From the NCBI RefSeq assembly GCF_900109355.1, contig NZ_FOBF01000026.1, positions 62,001 to 126,000 on the forward strand: 64,000 nucleotides of DNA, written 5' to 3'. The notes beneath the pieces are model-generated. The model was given only the letters and a program-made list of their open reading frames with translations. It made no database searches and had not been told where the DNA came from. Both the position numbers and the translations under genes were made by a program. Position 1 is the stretch's first letter, and each line of letters starts with the position of its first letter. Below, one piece after another: positions 41,162 to 51,394 of the stretch. The DNA is from Nonomuraea pusilla (GTDB taxonomy: Bacteria; Actinomycetota; Actinomycetes; Streptosporangiales; Streptosporangiaceae).

Positions 41162-41471
41162 TCCCGCTCCCTCCCCGGTCAAGGTTGCCTAACTGTAGAC
41201 GCGCCACCCTTCCCGATGGATCACTCCGTAGTAGCGGACTGCTCCGCGTGGGGAGGTTTCTCAACCCCCGGCGGAAAAGCGTTTCTCCCGGCCCCGGCGG
41301 GGTGCGTGAATTGCGGTTTTACGGGCCCTGCCTGCGCTTATCTGCGGAATGCCGTGAATCTTCGGTGATGGCAAAAGCGGGGGAAGGAAGATATCCGATC
41401 AGCTCCCGGGGCCACCGCCACTCGTCACATACTGAAGCCGGACGGCAGCACGACGTGATGCTGAGGTGAGG
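41162..41471. other. Intergenic region before the glycosyltransferase
   Basis: 310 bases, no supported gene. It is less GC-rich than the flanks around 41290-41400 and presumably holds the promoters of the divergent genes at 41161 and 41472. No clear hairpin or operator was recognised. Confidence 0.4.
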
Positions 41472-43304
41472 ATGTCAGGGACAGAACCGGTCAAGGACGC
41501 GGTCGAGGACGCGGTCGACGTCAGCGTCGTCATCCCCGTCCACAACTGCCGCCCGTACCTCGACCGGTGCCTCACCTCCGCCCTGGTGCAGCGGGTCCGC
41601 AAGGAGATCGTCGTCGTCGACGACGGCTCCACCGACGGCAGCGGCGACCTGCTCGACCTGTACGCGGCCTACCACAGGGACGTCGTCAAGGTCGTGCACA
41701 TCGAGGCGTCCGGAGGCGCGGGCCGGCCGCGCAACGTCGGCCTCGACCACGCCGGCGGCCGCTACGTCTTCTTCTGCGACGCCGACGACCACCTCGGCCC
41801 CGAGGCGCTGGAGCGCATGGTGGCCATGGCCGACAGGAACGGCTCCGACATCGTGCTCGGCAAGATCGTCGGACACGGCAGGCGCGCGCCGATGTCGATG
41901 TTCCAGCGCAACGCCGAGCGGGTGACCCTGGCCGACAGCGCCGTCTACAACAGCCTGAGCTGCTTCAAGCTGTTCCGCAGGGACATGCTCGAACGCCACC
42001 GCGTCAGGTTCGCCGAGGGCCTGCTCGTGGGCGAGGACATCCACTTCACCGTCCACGCCTACTGCCACGCGGGAGTCATCTCGGTCGTGGCCGACCACGA
42101 CTGCTACCACCTCGTCTCCCGGCCCGACGGCACCAGCATCATGCAGCGTCCCGACAGCAGAGACCCGCTCGCCTGGCTGGAGATGATCAGGGGGCCGATG
42201 CGGCTCATGGCCGAGCACGTCGGGCCTGGCCCGCTGCGCGACCACCTGCTGCGCAGGCACTTCAGGCTCGACGCGTTCGCCTGGCTCGGCCAGCCGTTCC
42301 TGGAGTCCGACGACGTGCGGCGCAAGGAGATCGCCCAGGAGGTGGCCGCCCTGTGCGACGAGTGGCTCACCCCGGGTGTGCGCGAGCGGCTGGGCAGCAC
42401 CGACAGGCAGCGGGTCGCGTCGCTGCACGACGTCGAGCGCCTGGTGCGCCTGGCCAGGATCGAGAACGCCACGGTGCGCCGCAGGCTCACGGGCCTGCGC
42501 TGGGACGGCGCCGGGCTGGTCGTCACCGGCACCGCCGGGCTGCGCGGCATCGCCGGCGACGACGGCGTCTCGGTGGTGCTGCGCGCCCGCCACGACCCCG
42601 CCGGCGAGCTCGTCGTGCCCGCCGAGCGAGAAGGACGGCGCTTCACCGCCCGCGTGGACGTCGCCGCGCTGGGCTCGGGCGTGTGGGACCTCCGGGTCGC
42701 GGTCGAGGTCGAGGGCGTCGTCAGGTACGGCAGGCTGGGCGCCGAGCGCGACGGCGCGGTCACGCGCCCGGCGCCCAGGCTGCTCGCCGCCCCCGGCGGC
42801 TGCCGGGTGGCGCTGCCCTACTTCACCAGGGACAACGGCAACCTGAGCATCGACGTCGGCGGGCACGTCGTGCCGGTGCCCGGCCGCGTGCGGGTGGTGA
42901 GAACCCGCTGGGGCCTCGGCCGGCGGCTGCACGTCGACGGGGAGATCAGCGTGGCCGGCACCACGCCGCCGGCCTCGGCGATCAGGCGTGTCGTGTGGCG
43001 TGAGCGCCACACCGGGCGGGAGCGCGCCGACCCGGTGCTGGCGCTGCCCGAGGGCGGCTTCGCGGCCAGGCCGGCCGTCGGCCGCTTCCCGCCCGGCACC
43101 TGGGACGCCTATCTGGAGCTCGACCTGGGAGGCCCGCCCGCGCGCTTCCGCGTCGAGACCGACGCGGGCACGGTCGTGGCGCCGCCCCGCTGGCGGGGGC
43201 TGCTGAAGAAGGCCAGGCCGTACGCCACGTCGGGCCGGGGGCGGCTGAGCGCGGCGGTGCGGCGGCTGACGCCGGAGGCGGTCATCAGGAAGATCACGCT
43301 GTGA
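41472..43304 (+). CDS. Family 2 glycosyltransferase with long C-terminal extension
   Basis: 610-aa protein. Residues 15-240 form a GT-A domain: DVSVVIPVHNCRPYLDRCLT, EIVVVDDGSTDGSGDLLDLY, GRPRNVGLDHAGGRYVFFCD with the metal-binding DADD motif, and catalytic LLVGEDIHFTVHAY (ED). Residues 330-590 are beta-rich repeats of unknown role, ending in a basic helix RGRLSAAVRRLTPEAVIRK. The organisation resembles actinobacterial teichoic-acid or cell-surface polyol-phosphate glycosyltransferases. The ATG at 41472 is preferred over GTG 41466. Confidence 0.85.
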   Translation: MSGTEPVKDAVEDAVDVSVVIPVHNCRPYLDRCLTSALVQRVRKEIVVVDDGSTDGSGDLLDLYAAYHRDVVKVVHIEASGGAGRPRNVGLDHAGGRYVFFCDADDHLGPEALERMVAMADRNGSDIVLGKIVGHGRRAPMSMFQRNAERVTLADSAVYNSLSCFKLFRRDMLERHRVRFAEGLLVGEDIHFTVHAYCHAGVISVVADHDCYHLVSRPDGTSIMQRPDSRDPLAWLEMIRGPMRLMAEHVGPGPLRDHLLRRHFRLDAFAWLGQPFLESDDVRRKEIAQEVAALCDEWLTPGVRERLGSTDRQRVASLHDVERLVRLARIENATVRRRLTGLRWDGAGLVVTGTAGLRGIAGDDGVSVVLRARHDPAGELVVPAEREGRRFTARVDVAALGSGVWDLRVAVEVEGVVRYGRLGAERDGAVTRPAPRLLAAPGGCRVALPYFTRDNGNLSIDVGGHVVPVPGRVRVVRTRWGLGRRLHVDGEISVAGTTPPASAIRRVVWRERHTGRERADPVLALPEGGFAARPAVGRFPPGTWDAYLELDLGGPPARFRVETDAGTVVAPPRWRGLLKKARPYATSGRGRLSAAVRRLTPEAVIRKITL

Positions 43305-43400
43305 CCCTTCAGGTCGCTCTTCAGTAATTGCCACCTATGTGCAGGTGCAAGGGCATGTCCTAAGGTAGGAAGGTCTGTTCGTCCTCCTGGAGGCAGTGCC

Positions 43401-44426
43401 GTGCACGTTCCCGATGGCTTCTTCAACGCGGCGACCTCGGTCTCCGCCGGCGCGGTGGCGGCCGCCGGGGTCGCCGTCTGCCTGCGTGGCGCCCGCCGCG
43501 AGCTCGACGACCGCACCGCCCCGATGGCCGGGCTCGTCGCCGCGTTCATCTTCGCCGTCCAGATGCTGAACTTCCCCGTCGCCGCGGGCACGAGCGGCCA
43601 CCTGCTGGGCGGCGCGCTGGCCGCGATACTCGTCGGGCCGTACACGGGCGTCCTGTGCATGGCGGTGGTCCTGCTCGTGCAGGCGGTGTTCTTCGCCGAC
43701 GGCGGGCTGACCGCGCTCGGCGTGAACGTCACCATCATGGGCATCGTGACCGTCCTGGCCGGGTGGGGCGTCTTCCGCCTGGTGACCCGGCTCGCCAGGG
43801 GCAAGGCCGGGGTGACCGCGGGGGCGTTCCTCGCGGCGCTCGTCTCCGTGCCGGTCTCGGCGCTGGTGTTCTCGCTGCTGTTCTGGATCGGCGGCACCGC
43901 CCCCGTCGACCCGATGGCCGTGGCGGCGGCCATGGGCGGCGTCCATGTGCTCATCGGCATCGGCGAGGGCCTGATCACCGCGGTCACCGTCGCCACCGTG
44001 CTGGCCGTGCGGCCCGACCTGGTGTACGGCGCCCGCGGGCTGTCCAGGCGGCTGGTCCTGCGCGACGCCGACGGCGAGACCACGGTGGGCGGCACCCCGG
44101 GTGGCGCCGACGAGCCGGCCGCCCCCCGGGGCGCGCTGCGGCCGTTCCTGCTCGGCGGCGTCGGGCTGACGCTGGTGCTCGCCGGCGTCGTGTCGTTCTT
44201 CGCCTCCTCCGACCCCGACGGGCTGGAGGCGGTGGCCGAGAACAAGGGCTTCCTCGGGCAGGCGTCCGACCACCTGTTCGGCTCGTGGGCGCTGGCCGAC
44301 TACGGTGAGGTCGGCGGCGTCCCGGTCGGCGTGGCCGGGGTCGTCGGCGTCGGGCTCGTGCTGCTCGTCGCCGGCGGCCTGGCGTACGCCGCGAGGAACC
44401 GGGCCGGATCCAGGGCGAGGGCCTGA
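43401..44426 (+). CDS. cbiM: Energy-coupling factor Co/Ni transporter, fused CbiM-CbiN (PDGLE)
   Basis: 341-aa substrate-binding membrane component. The N-terminus MHVPDGFFNAATSVSAGAVA is the CbiM signature; His2 after processing is a metal ligand in this family. About seven membrane helices follow. Residues 255-340 carry the CbiN/PDGLE-like unit (FASSDPDGLEAVAENKGFLG between two helices). The GTG start lies shortly after GGAGGCAG. It forms a transporter with the CbiQ and CbiO genes that follow in tight succession. Metal choice (Co or Ni) is not decidable from sequence. Confidence 0.92.
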   Translation: MHVPDGFFNAATSVSAGAVAAAGVAVCLRGARRELDDRTAPMAGLVAAFIFAVQMLNFPVAAGTSGHLLGGALAAILVGPYTGVLCMAVVLLVQAVFFADGGLTALGVNVTIMGIVTVLAGWGVFRLVTRLARGKAGVTAGAFLAALVSVPVSALVFSLLFWIGGTAPVDPMAVAAAMGGVHVLIGIGEGLITAVTVATVLAVRPDLVYGARGLSRRLVLRDADGETTVGGTPGGADEPAAPRGALRPFLLGGVGLTLVLAGVVSFFASSDPDGLEAVAENKGFLGQASDHLFGSWALADYGEVGGVPVGVAGVVGVGLVLLVAGGLAYAARNRAGSRARA

Positions 44427-44428
44427 AC

Positions 44429-45184
44429 GTGGGCGCGGGACACCGTCACGAGCTGTACCTGCCGGGCGACTCCCCGGTGCACCGGCTGCCGCCGCAGTGC
44501 AAGCTGCTGGCCGTGCTGGCGTTCGCGATCGTCGTGGTCGCGACGCCCCGCGAGGCCTTCTGGGCGTTCGGCCTGTACGCCGTGCTGCTCGCGGCCGTGG
44601 CGGCGGTCGCCAGGGTGCCGGCGGGGCACGTGGTGCGGCGGATGGCGATCGAGGTGCCGTTCGTGCTGTTCGCCTTCCTCATCCCGGTCATCGGCATGGG
44701 GGAGCGGGTGAGCGTGCTGGGGCTCTCGCTGAGCGCGCCGGGGCTGTGGGCGGCCTGGAACATCCTCGCCAAGGCCACGCTCGGCGTGGTGGCCTCGATC
44801 CTGCTGGCGGCCACCACCGAGCCGCGCGTCGTCCTCCTGGGGGCGCAGCGGCTGCGCCTGCCGAGCCTGCTGGTGCAGATCGCCATGTTCATGCTCAGGT
44901 ACCTGGACGTGATCGTGGGGGAGATGCGACGGATGCGGGTGGCGCGGGAGTCGCGGGGGTTCGCGGCGCGCGACGTCCGGCAGATCCCGGTGATCGCCCG
45001 CTCGGCGGGAGCGCTGTTCATCCGCTCGTACGAGCGGGGCGAGCGGGTGCACCTGGCCATGCTGAGCCGCGGCTACACCGGAAGCATGCCGATAATTGAT
45101 GAAATGTCGGCATCGGTGGTGCAGTGGGCGTCCGCGCTCGCCCTGCCCGCCGCCGCCCTCGCAGTGTTGGGATGCGCCCTGTGA
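44429..45184 (+). CDS. cbiQ: Energy-coupling factor transmembrane protein CbiQ
   Basis: 251-aa T-component linking the ATPase to the CbiMN unit. Membrane helices lie at about 25-60, 75-105 and 115-135. The two family coupling motifs are visible as MRVARESRGFAARDV and HLAMLSRGYTGSMP (A-R-G type). The GTG start is 2 bases after the cbiM stop. It overlaps the cbiO start. Confidence 0.92.
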   Translation: MGAGHRHELYLPGDSPVHRLPPQCKLLAVLAFAIVVVATPREAFWAFGLYAVLLAAVAAVARVPAGHVVRRMAIEVPFVLFAFLIPVIGMGERVSVLGLSLSAPGLWAAWNILAKATLGVVASILLAATTEPRVVLLGAQRLRLPSLLVQIAMFMLRYLDVIVGEMRRMRVARESRGFAARDVRQIPVIARSAGALFIRSYERGERVHLAMLSRGYTGSMPIIDEMSASVVQWASALALPAAALAVLGCAL

Positions 45185-45954
45185 CCGTCACCCCCGTGAG
45201 CCCCGCGAGCTCCGAGACCGTGAACTCCCTGGAGGTCAGCCGCCTCGCCTACGCCTACCCCGACGGCACCCAGGCCCTGTTCGGCGTGGACCTCGCCATC
45301 GGGCGCGGCGAGCGGGTGGCGCTGCTCGGCCCGAACGGCGCCGGCAAGACCACGCTCGTCATGCACCTCAACGGCATCCTCACGCCGGGGCACGGCAGCG
45401 TCACCGTCGGGGGCGTCCCGGTGCGCAAGGACACGCTGAAGGACATCAGGCAGCGCGTCGGCCTCGTCTTCCAGGACCCCGACGACCAGCTCTTCATGCC
45501 GACCGTACGCGACGACGTGGCCTTCGGCCCGGCCAACGCGGGCCTGCGCGGCGCGGAGCTGGACCGCGTGGTCACGGGCGCGCTGGCCCGCGTCGGCATG
45601 CTGGACTTCGCCGGCAGGCCGCCGCACCACCTGTCGTTCGGGCAGCGGCGCAGGGTCGCCGTGGCCACCGTGCTGGCCATGGAGCCGGAGATCCTCGTGC
45701 TGGACGAGCCGTCGTCCAACCTCGACCCGGCCGCGCGCAGGGAGCTGGCCGAGATTCTGCGCTCGCTCGACGTGACCGTCCTCATGGTCACCCACGACCT
45801 GCCGTACGCGCTGGAGCTCTGCGAGCGGTCGCTCATCCTGTCCGGCGGCGTGATCGCGGCCGACGGCCCCACCCGGGAGCTCCTGGCCGACGAGGAGCTG
45901 CTCGCCGAGCACCGCCTGGAGCTCCCGTTCGGCTTCGCGATCCCCTCGTTGTGA
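45172..45954 (+). CDS. cbiO: Energy-coupling factor ABC ATPase CbiO
   Basis: 260-aa ATPase of the Co/Ni ECF transporter. Walker A LLGPNGAGKTTLVMHLNG, Q-loop VGLVFQDPDDQLF, ABC signature HHLSFGQRRRVAVA, Walker B EILVLDEPSSNLDP, H-loop MVTHDL. The start may be ATG 45172 (13-base overlap with cbiQ) or GTG 45181 (four-base overlap). The operon has no downstream cobalamin gene here and no cobalamin riboswitch was recognised upstream of cbiM. Confidence 0.92.
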   Translation: MRPVTVTPVSPASSETVNSLEVSRLAYAYPDGTQALFGVDLAIGRGERVALLGPNGAGKTTLVMHLNGILTPGHGSVTVGGVPVRKDTLKDIRQRVGLVFQDPDDQLFMPTVRDDVAFGPANAGLRGAELDRVVTGALARVGMLDFAGRPPHHLSFGQRRRVAVATVLAMEPEILVLDEPSSNLDPAARRELAEILRSLDVTVLMVTHDLPYALELCERSLILSGGVIAADGPTRELLADEELLAEHRLELPFGFAIPSL

Positions 45955-46047
45955 CCGTCTCGTCCTCTTCTGTAGGACTGATCGTAGTTTGTGAGTGCCC
46001 GCCACCCGGGGATGTCGAAGTACAGTGGCTCATCGAGGAGGGGCCGA

Positions 46048-46386
46048 ATGAAGCTGCGGCTTGCGCGACACGCCCTGGGCGATGCCGTGGTGGTGGCCGT
46101 TGAGGGCGAGCTCGACCTGTTCACCGCACCGTTCCTCCGCGACGAGGTACGCGACGCGATCAAGCAGGACAGCCCCAGGCTCGTGCTCGACCTGCAGCAA
46201 CTGTCGTTCATGGACTCCAGCGGGCTGTCGGTGCTCATCGAGGCCTGGCGGCTCGCCACGGGCGAGGGCGGCGGGGTCTGCCTGGCGGCGCCGCAGCCGC
46301 CGGTCGCGCGCATCCTGCGCACCACCGGGCTCGACCGGCGCATCAAGGTGTACGCCGACGTCGACAGCGCCGTGGGGGGAATTTAA
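46048..46386 (+). CDS. STAS-domain anti-sigma factor antagonist
   Basis: 112-aa SpoIIAA-like protein. AVEGELDLFTAPFLRDEVRD, then RLVLDLQQLSFMDSSGLSVL with the phosphorylatable Ser in the DSSG motif, and VARILRTTGLDRRIKVYADV. It binds an anti-sigma kinase when unphosphorylated, freeing a sigma factor. ATG at 46048 with GAGGAGGGG upstream. No anti-sigma gene is adjacent; the SpoIIE-type phosphatase at 54952 could be a functional partner, but that is speculative. Confidence 0.9.
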   Translation: MKLRLARHALGDAVVVAVEGELDLFTAPFLRDEVRDAIKQDSPRLVLDLQQLSFMDSSGLSVLIEAWRLATGEGGGVCLAAPQPPVARILRTTGLDRRIKVYADVDSAVGGI

Positions 46387-46423
46387 CCCGCCCCCGAGTA
46401 GAACTTCATTCGGTTGGCGGGTT
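46385..46423 (+). terminator. Hairpin after the STAS gene
   Basis: AACCCGCC (46385-46392) and GGCGGGTT (46416-46423) with a 23-base loop, overlapping the STAS stop codon. It is a weak terminator candidate because there is no T-run. Confidence 0.4.
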
Positions 46424-46435
46424 AGGGTCCGGGAT

Positions 46436-47209
46436 ATGGACGTGAACGGATCTGCAGCAATCATCTCCGGCGGTGCCAGCGGCCTCGGTGAGGCCACCGC
46501 CCGCGAACTCGCCCGCGCCGGCGCCACCGTGGTCGTCGCCGACCTCAACGAGGAGCGCGGCAAGTCCGTCGCCGACGAGATCGGCGGCGTGTTCGTCAGG
46601 ACCGACGTGTCCGACGACGACCAGGTGCAGGCCGCCGTCGACGCCGCCGTGGCGACCGGCAGGCCGCTGCGCGTGGTCGTCAACAGCGCCGGCATCGGCT
46701 GGGCCGAGCGCACCGTCAACCGCGACGGGCAGCCGCACAACCCGGCCAGCTACCGCAAGGTCATCGAGGTCAACCTCGTGGGCACGTTCAACCTCATGCG
46801 CATCGGCGCGGCCGCCATCGCCAAGACCGACCCGGTGGACGAGGACGGCCAGCGCGGCGTCGTCGTCAACACCGCGTCCGTGGCGGCGCTGGAGGGCCAG
46901 ACCGGCCAGCTCGCCTACTCCGCCTCCAAGGGCGGCATCGTCGGCATGACCGTGCCGGCGGCCCGCGACCTGGCGGCCATCGGCGTGCGCGTGAACACGA
47001 TCTGCCCCGGCATCATCGACACCCCGATCTACGGCTTCAACCCGAACGCCGAGGAGTTCAAGGCCAAGCTGGTGGCCCCGGTGGTGTTCCCCAAGCGCAT
47101 GGGGCGCGCGAGCGAGTTCGCGCACCTGGTGCGCGCGCTGGTCGAGAACGACTACATGAACGCCGAGGTCGTCCGCTTCGACGGCGGCATCCGCTTCCAG
47201 CCCAAGTGA
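46436..47209 (+). CDS. SDR-family 3-hydroxyacyl-CoA dehydrogenase-like protein
   Basis: 257-aa short-chain dehydrogenase resembling HSD17B10-type 3-hydroxyacyl-CoA dehydrogenases. Cofactor motif [23 protein letters not shown] variant [10 protein letters not shown], catalytic Ser/Tyr/Lys in [20 protein letters not shown] with KGG following, and [15 protein letters not shown] at 46436. The next gene encodes a crotonase, so the two could act on consecutive beta-oxidation steps. Confidence 0.88.
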   Translation: MDVNGSAAIISGGASGLGEATARELARAGATVVVADLNEERGKSVADEIGGVFVRTDVSDDDQVQAAVDAAVATGRPLRVVVNSAGIGWAERTVNRDGQPHNPASYRKVIEVNLVGTFNLMRIGAAAIAKTDPVDEDGQRGVVVNTASVAALEGQTGQLAYSASKGGIVGMTVPAARDLAAIGVRVNTICPGIIDTPIYGFNPNAEEFKAKLVAPVVFPKRMGRASEFAHLVRALVENDYMNAEVVRFDGGIRFQPK

Positions 47210-47215
47210 GGTCCC

Positions 47216-47980
47216 GTGTCTGACGAAGTGCTCGTCGAGGAGTCCGGCAACGTCGCGATCATCACGATCAACCGTCCCAAGGCGCGCAACGCCATCAACG
47301 GCGCCGTCGCCAGGGGCATCGCGGAGGCGATGGACGCGCTGGACGCCCGCGCCGAGGTCTCGGCCTACGTCCTGACTGGGGCGGGCGGCACCTTCAGCGC
47401 GGGCATGGACCTCAAGGGGTTCCTGTCCGGCGACTTCCCGGTGGTCGAGGGGCGCGGCTTCGGCGGGCTGACCGAGGCGCCGCCGAGGAAGCCGCTCGTC
47501 GCCGCCGTCGAGGGCTACGCGCTCGCGGGCGGCTTCGAGCTGGCCCTGTCGTGCGACGTGATCGTGGCGTCGTCCGAGGCCGTCTTCGGGCTGCCCGAGC
47601 CCCGGCGCGGGCTCGTGGCGGGCGCGGGCGGCATCATGCGCCTGCCGCGCAGGATCCCGTACCACGTGGCCATGGAGATCGCGCTGACCGGCGACCACTA
47701 CCCGGCCTCGCGCCTGTACGAGCTGGGCCTGGTCAACCGGATCACCGAGCCGGGCACGGCCCTGGACGGCGCGCTGGAGCTCGCCAGGAAGATCGCCGCC
47801 AACGCCCCGCTGGCGCTCGCCGCGACCAAGAAGATCATCATCGAGTCGCAGGACTGGCCGCTGGAGGAGATGTTCGCCAGGCAGGGCGAGATCATCAACC
47901 CGGTGTTCGGCTCCAAGGACGCGATGGAGGGCGCGGCGGCCTTCGCCGAGAAGCGCGCCCCGCGGTGGAAGGGCGAGTAG
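47216..47980 (+). CDS. Enoyl-CoA hydratase/isomerase (crotonase) family protein
   Basis: 254-aa crotonase. The CoA-binding start is VAIITINRPKARNAIN. The oxyanion-hole segments are GGTFSAGMDLKGF and ALAGGFELALSCDVIVAS. A catalytic Glu candidate lies in FGLPEPRRGLVAGAGGIMRL. The GTG start is 6 bases after the SDR stop, forming a two-gene operon ended by the terminator at 48003. It is probably involved in fatty-acid or branched-chain acyl-CoA degradation. Confidence 0.9.
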   Translation: MSDEVLVEESGNVAIITINRPKARNAINGAVARGIAEAMDALDARAEVSAYVLTGAGGTFSAGMDLKGFLSGDFPVVEGRGFGGLTEAPPRKPLVAAVEGYALAGGFELALSCDVIVASSEAVFGLPEPRRGLVAGAGGIMRLPRRIPYHVAMEIALTGDHYPASRLYELGLVNRITEPGTALDGALELARKIAANAPLALAATKKIIIESQDWPLEEMFARQGEIINPVFGSKDAMEGAAAFAEKRAPRWKGE

Positions 47981-48002
47981 CCCGCGCGCTCCCCGCCCCG
48001 TC

Positions 48003-48036
48003 GCCCTCCCGCCCACCCGGGCGGGAGGGCGTCTTT
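48003..48036 (+). terminator. Intrinsic terminator of the SDR-crotonase operon
   Basis: Perfect 12-bp stem GCCCTCCCGCCC (48003-48014) with 48019-48030, 4-base loop, followed by GTCTTT. Confidence 0.9.
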
Positions 48037-48095
48037 CGGCGCGCCCATGGGCGCTTCTGCGTACGGTAAAGAGAGAACGACCACCGGGAGAGCGC

Positions 48096-48719
48096 ATGAG
48101 CGACCATTCGGGTTCCAGGTTCGACTCGGCCAGGCGTGGCGCCGGGAGCTTCCTGTCCAACGCGCTGAGCGCGATCGTGATCATGGTCGGCGTCCTCGCC
48201 GTCATGTGGGGCGTGGAGGTCGTCGACTACCTCGACGACGGAGCGCTCGACCGCGAGTTCGGCATCGTCGGCCTGAACCCCGACGGCCTGGTCGGCATCC
48301 TGTTCGCGCCGTTCCTGCACGTCGGCTTCGGCCACCTCATGGCCAACTCGCTGCCGCTGCTGGTGCTCGGCTTCCTCGCGGCGGTGCGCGGCGTGCGCAA
48401 GTTCCTGTGGGCCAGCCTGATCATCATCCTGATCGGCGGACTCGGCACCTGGCTGACGAGCCCCGGCGTCATCACCGTGGGCGCGAGCGGCCTCGTGTTC
48501 GGCTACTTCGGGTTCGTCCTGGCGCGCGGCCTGTTCGACAGGCGCCTCGTCGACATCCTCATCGGCATCGGCGTCGCCGTCGCCTACTACTCGATCCTGT
48601 GGGGCCTCCTGCCGACCCAGCAGGGCATCTCCTGGCAGGGACACCTGTTCGGCCTCATCGGCGGCGTGGTGGCCGCCTGGGCGCTGCGCCGCAGGCCCTC
48701 CGCGACCCCCTACGCCTGA
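48096..48719 (+). CDS. Rhomboid-family intramembrane serine protease
   Basis: 207-aa membrane protease with six predicted helices. Catalytic Ser in VGASGLVFGYFG (GASG motif) and His in SWQGHLFGLIGGVVAAW. The HxxxN motif is present as HVGFGHLMANSLPLL. It cleaves substrate helices within the membrane. ATG at 48096 with GAGAG upstream. Convergent with serC over a strong hairpin. The natural substrate is unknown. Confidence 0.92.
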   Translation: MSDHSGSRFDSARRGAGSFLSNALSAIVIMVGVLAVMWGVEVVDYLDDGALDREFGIVGLNPDGLVGILFAPFLHVGFGHLMANSLPLLVLGFLAAVRGVRKFLWASLIIILIGGLGTWLTSPGVITVGASGLVFGYFGFVLARGLFDRRLVDILIGIGVAVAYYSILWGLLPTQQGISWQGHLFGLIGGVVAAWALRRRPSATPYA

Positions 48720-48732
48720 CCCGCCGACTCCC

Positions 48733-48781
48733 GACGCGACGCGGCGGCGCACCGTAGACCGGTGCGCCGCCGCGTCGCGTC
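48733..48781. terminator. Perfect 21-bp hairpin between convergent genes
   Basis: 48733-48753 is exactly complementary to 48761-48781 with a 7-base loop. It has no T-run, but its stability and central position between converging genes mark it as a bidirectional terminator of the actinomycete type. Confidence 0.85.
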
Positions 48782-48786
48782 AGGTG

Positions 48787-49905
<1,119 letters not shown>

Positions 49906-49979
49906 CTACTGAGCCTGGTCAGCCGCCCTCGCCCGGGTCCGCCATTCGAGACGGAAACCGGGGCCGATCCGGGGGAACC

Positions 49980-50017
49980 CCGGGAAAAACGGAACGGCCC
50001 GCCTGTGGGCGGGCCGT
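49980..50017 (-). terminator. Intrinsic terminator of citrate synthase
   Basis: 10-bp stem (49994-50003 with 50008-50017). On the minus strand it is followed by TCCGTTTTT. It lies about 95 bases past the citrate synthase stop. Confidence 0.88.
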
Positions 50018-50111
50018 CCGTCTCGCTGCGGGGCCGTTCACATCGGCCGGGCAACCCTCCTGGTCCGGGCTGTCCGACCGGAACGACCTCCGGCTTCGCG
50101 CGCCTGGGAGG

Positions 50112-51218
50112 TCAGAGGATGCCGACGACCTCGGAGGCGCCGGGCACGTCCGACAGCGGACGCGAGGCCGGGCCCACGTAGTTCGCGCTGGGGCGGACGA
50201 GCCTGCCCGTGCGCTTCTGCTCCAGGATGTGCGCCGCCCAGCCGGCCGTGCGGGCGCAGGTGAACATCGAGGTGAACATGTGGCTGGGGACCTCGGCGAA
50301 GTCGAGCACCACGGCCGCCCAGTACTCCACGTTCGTCGCGAGCACCCGGTCGGGCTTGCGGGCGTGCAGCTCGTCCAGCGCGGCCTGCTCCAGCGCCGCG
50401 GCCACCTCGTAGCGGGGCGCGTCGAGCTCCTTGGCGGTACGGCGCAGCACGCGGGCGCGGGGGTCCTCGGCCCGGTACACGCGGTGGCCGAAGCCCATGA
50501 GCCTGTTGCCCTTGTCCAGTTCGGCCTGGACGTACTTCTTGGCGTCGCCGAGCTGCTCGACACCCTCGATCATGTGCAGCACCCGGGCGGGGGCGCCGCC
50601 GTGCAGCGGGCCCGACATGGCGCCCACCGCGCCGGAGAGCGCGGCGGCCACGTCGGCGCCGGTGGAGGCGATGACGCGGGCGGTGAACGTGGACGCGTTC
50701 ATGCCGTGCTCGGCGGCGGACGTCCAGTAGGCGTCGATGGCCCTGACGTGGCGGGGGTCGGGCTCGCCCCGCCAGCGGACCATGAAGCGCTCGACGATGG
50801 TCTTGGCCTCGTCCACCCGGCTCTGCGGCACCATCGGCAGTCCGAGGCCGCGCGCCGACTGCGCCACGAAGGAAAGAGCCATGACGGAGGCGCGGGCGAG
50901 CTGGTCGCGGGCCTCCTCGTCGCTGATGTCGAGCAGCGGCTTGAACCCGTAGGCCGGGGCCAGCATGGCCAGCGCGCTCTGGACGTCTACGCGGATGTCA
51001 CCGGAGTGGACGGGGATGGGGTAGGGCTCCGCCGGGGGGAGACCCGGCTGGAACGCGTTGTCGACCAGCAGGCCCCAAACGTGCCCGAACGGGACACGGC
51101 CGACCAGCTCTTCGATGTCGACGCCCCGGTATCGAAGGGCGCCCCCTTCTTTGTCCGGTTCCGCGATCTCGGTCTCGAAAGCCACGACGCCTTCGAGGCC
51201 GGGTTTGAAGTCGGACAT
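50112..51218 (-). CDS. Citrate synthase (actinobacterial type 2)
   Basis: 368-aa citrate synthase family enzyme condensing oxaloacetate and acetyl-CoA (2-methylcitrate activity cannot be excluded). Catalytic His in GPLHGGAPARVLHM, His in LMGFGHRVYRAEDPRARVLR, and Asp in AVVLDFAEVPSHMFTSMFT. The ATG at 51218 has GGGAGG about 10 bases upstream. The length is shorter than the classical hexameric enzyme, as in the dimeric Gram-positive type. Confidence 0.92.
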   Translation of the reverse strand: MSDFKPGLEGVVAFETEIAEPDKEGGALRYRGVDIEELVGRVPFGHVWGLLVDNAFQPGLPPAEPYPIPVHSGDIRVDVQSALAMLAPAYGFKPLLDISDEEARDQLARASVMALSFVAQSARGLGLPMVPQSRVDEAKTIVERFMVRWRGEPDPRHVRAIDAYWTSAAEHGMNASTFTARVIASTGADVAAALSGAVGAMSGPLHGGAPARVLHMIEGVEQLGDAKKYVQAELDKGNRLMGFGHRVYRAEDPRARVLRRTAKELDAPRYEVAAALEQAALDELHARKPDRVLATNVEYWAAVVLDFAEVPSHMFTSMFTCARTAGWAAHILEQKRTGRLVRPSANYVGPASRPLSDVPGASEVVGIL

Positions 51219-51394
51219 GCTCGGCCGCCTCCCTTTCTTGCCATGTTCCGGCAATGCCTTGATGTCGAGATACCGGCGGGTCAATTTAACCCCTTCCAGC
51301 TCATGCTCGGTCTCCGGACCCGCCGAAACGCCAAAGCCGCTGGTCAGGGCAGGTGCGTGGGATCCACCACACAAGCGCGCAAGAATACCGTCTC

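Noticed and set aside
43305-43400. Cobalamin riboswitch upstream of cbiM
   Set aside because: Only about 96 bases separate the genes and no B12-box-like conserved sequence was seen.
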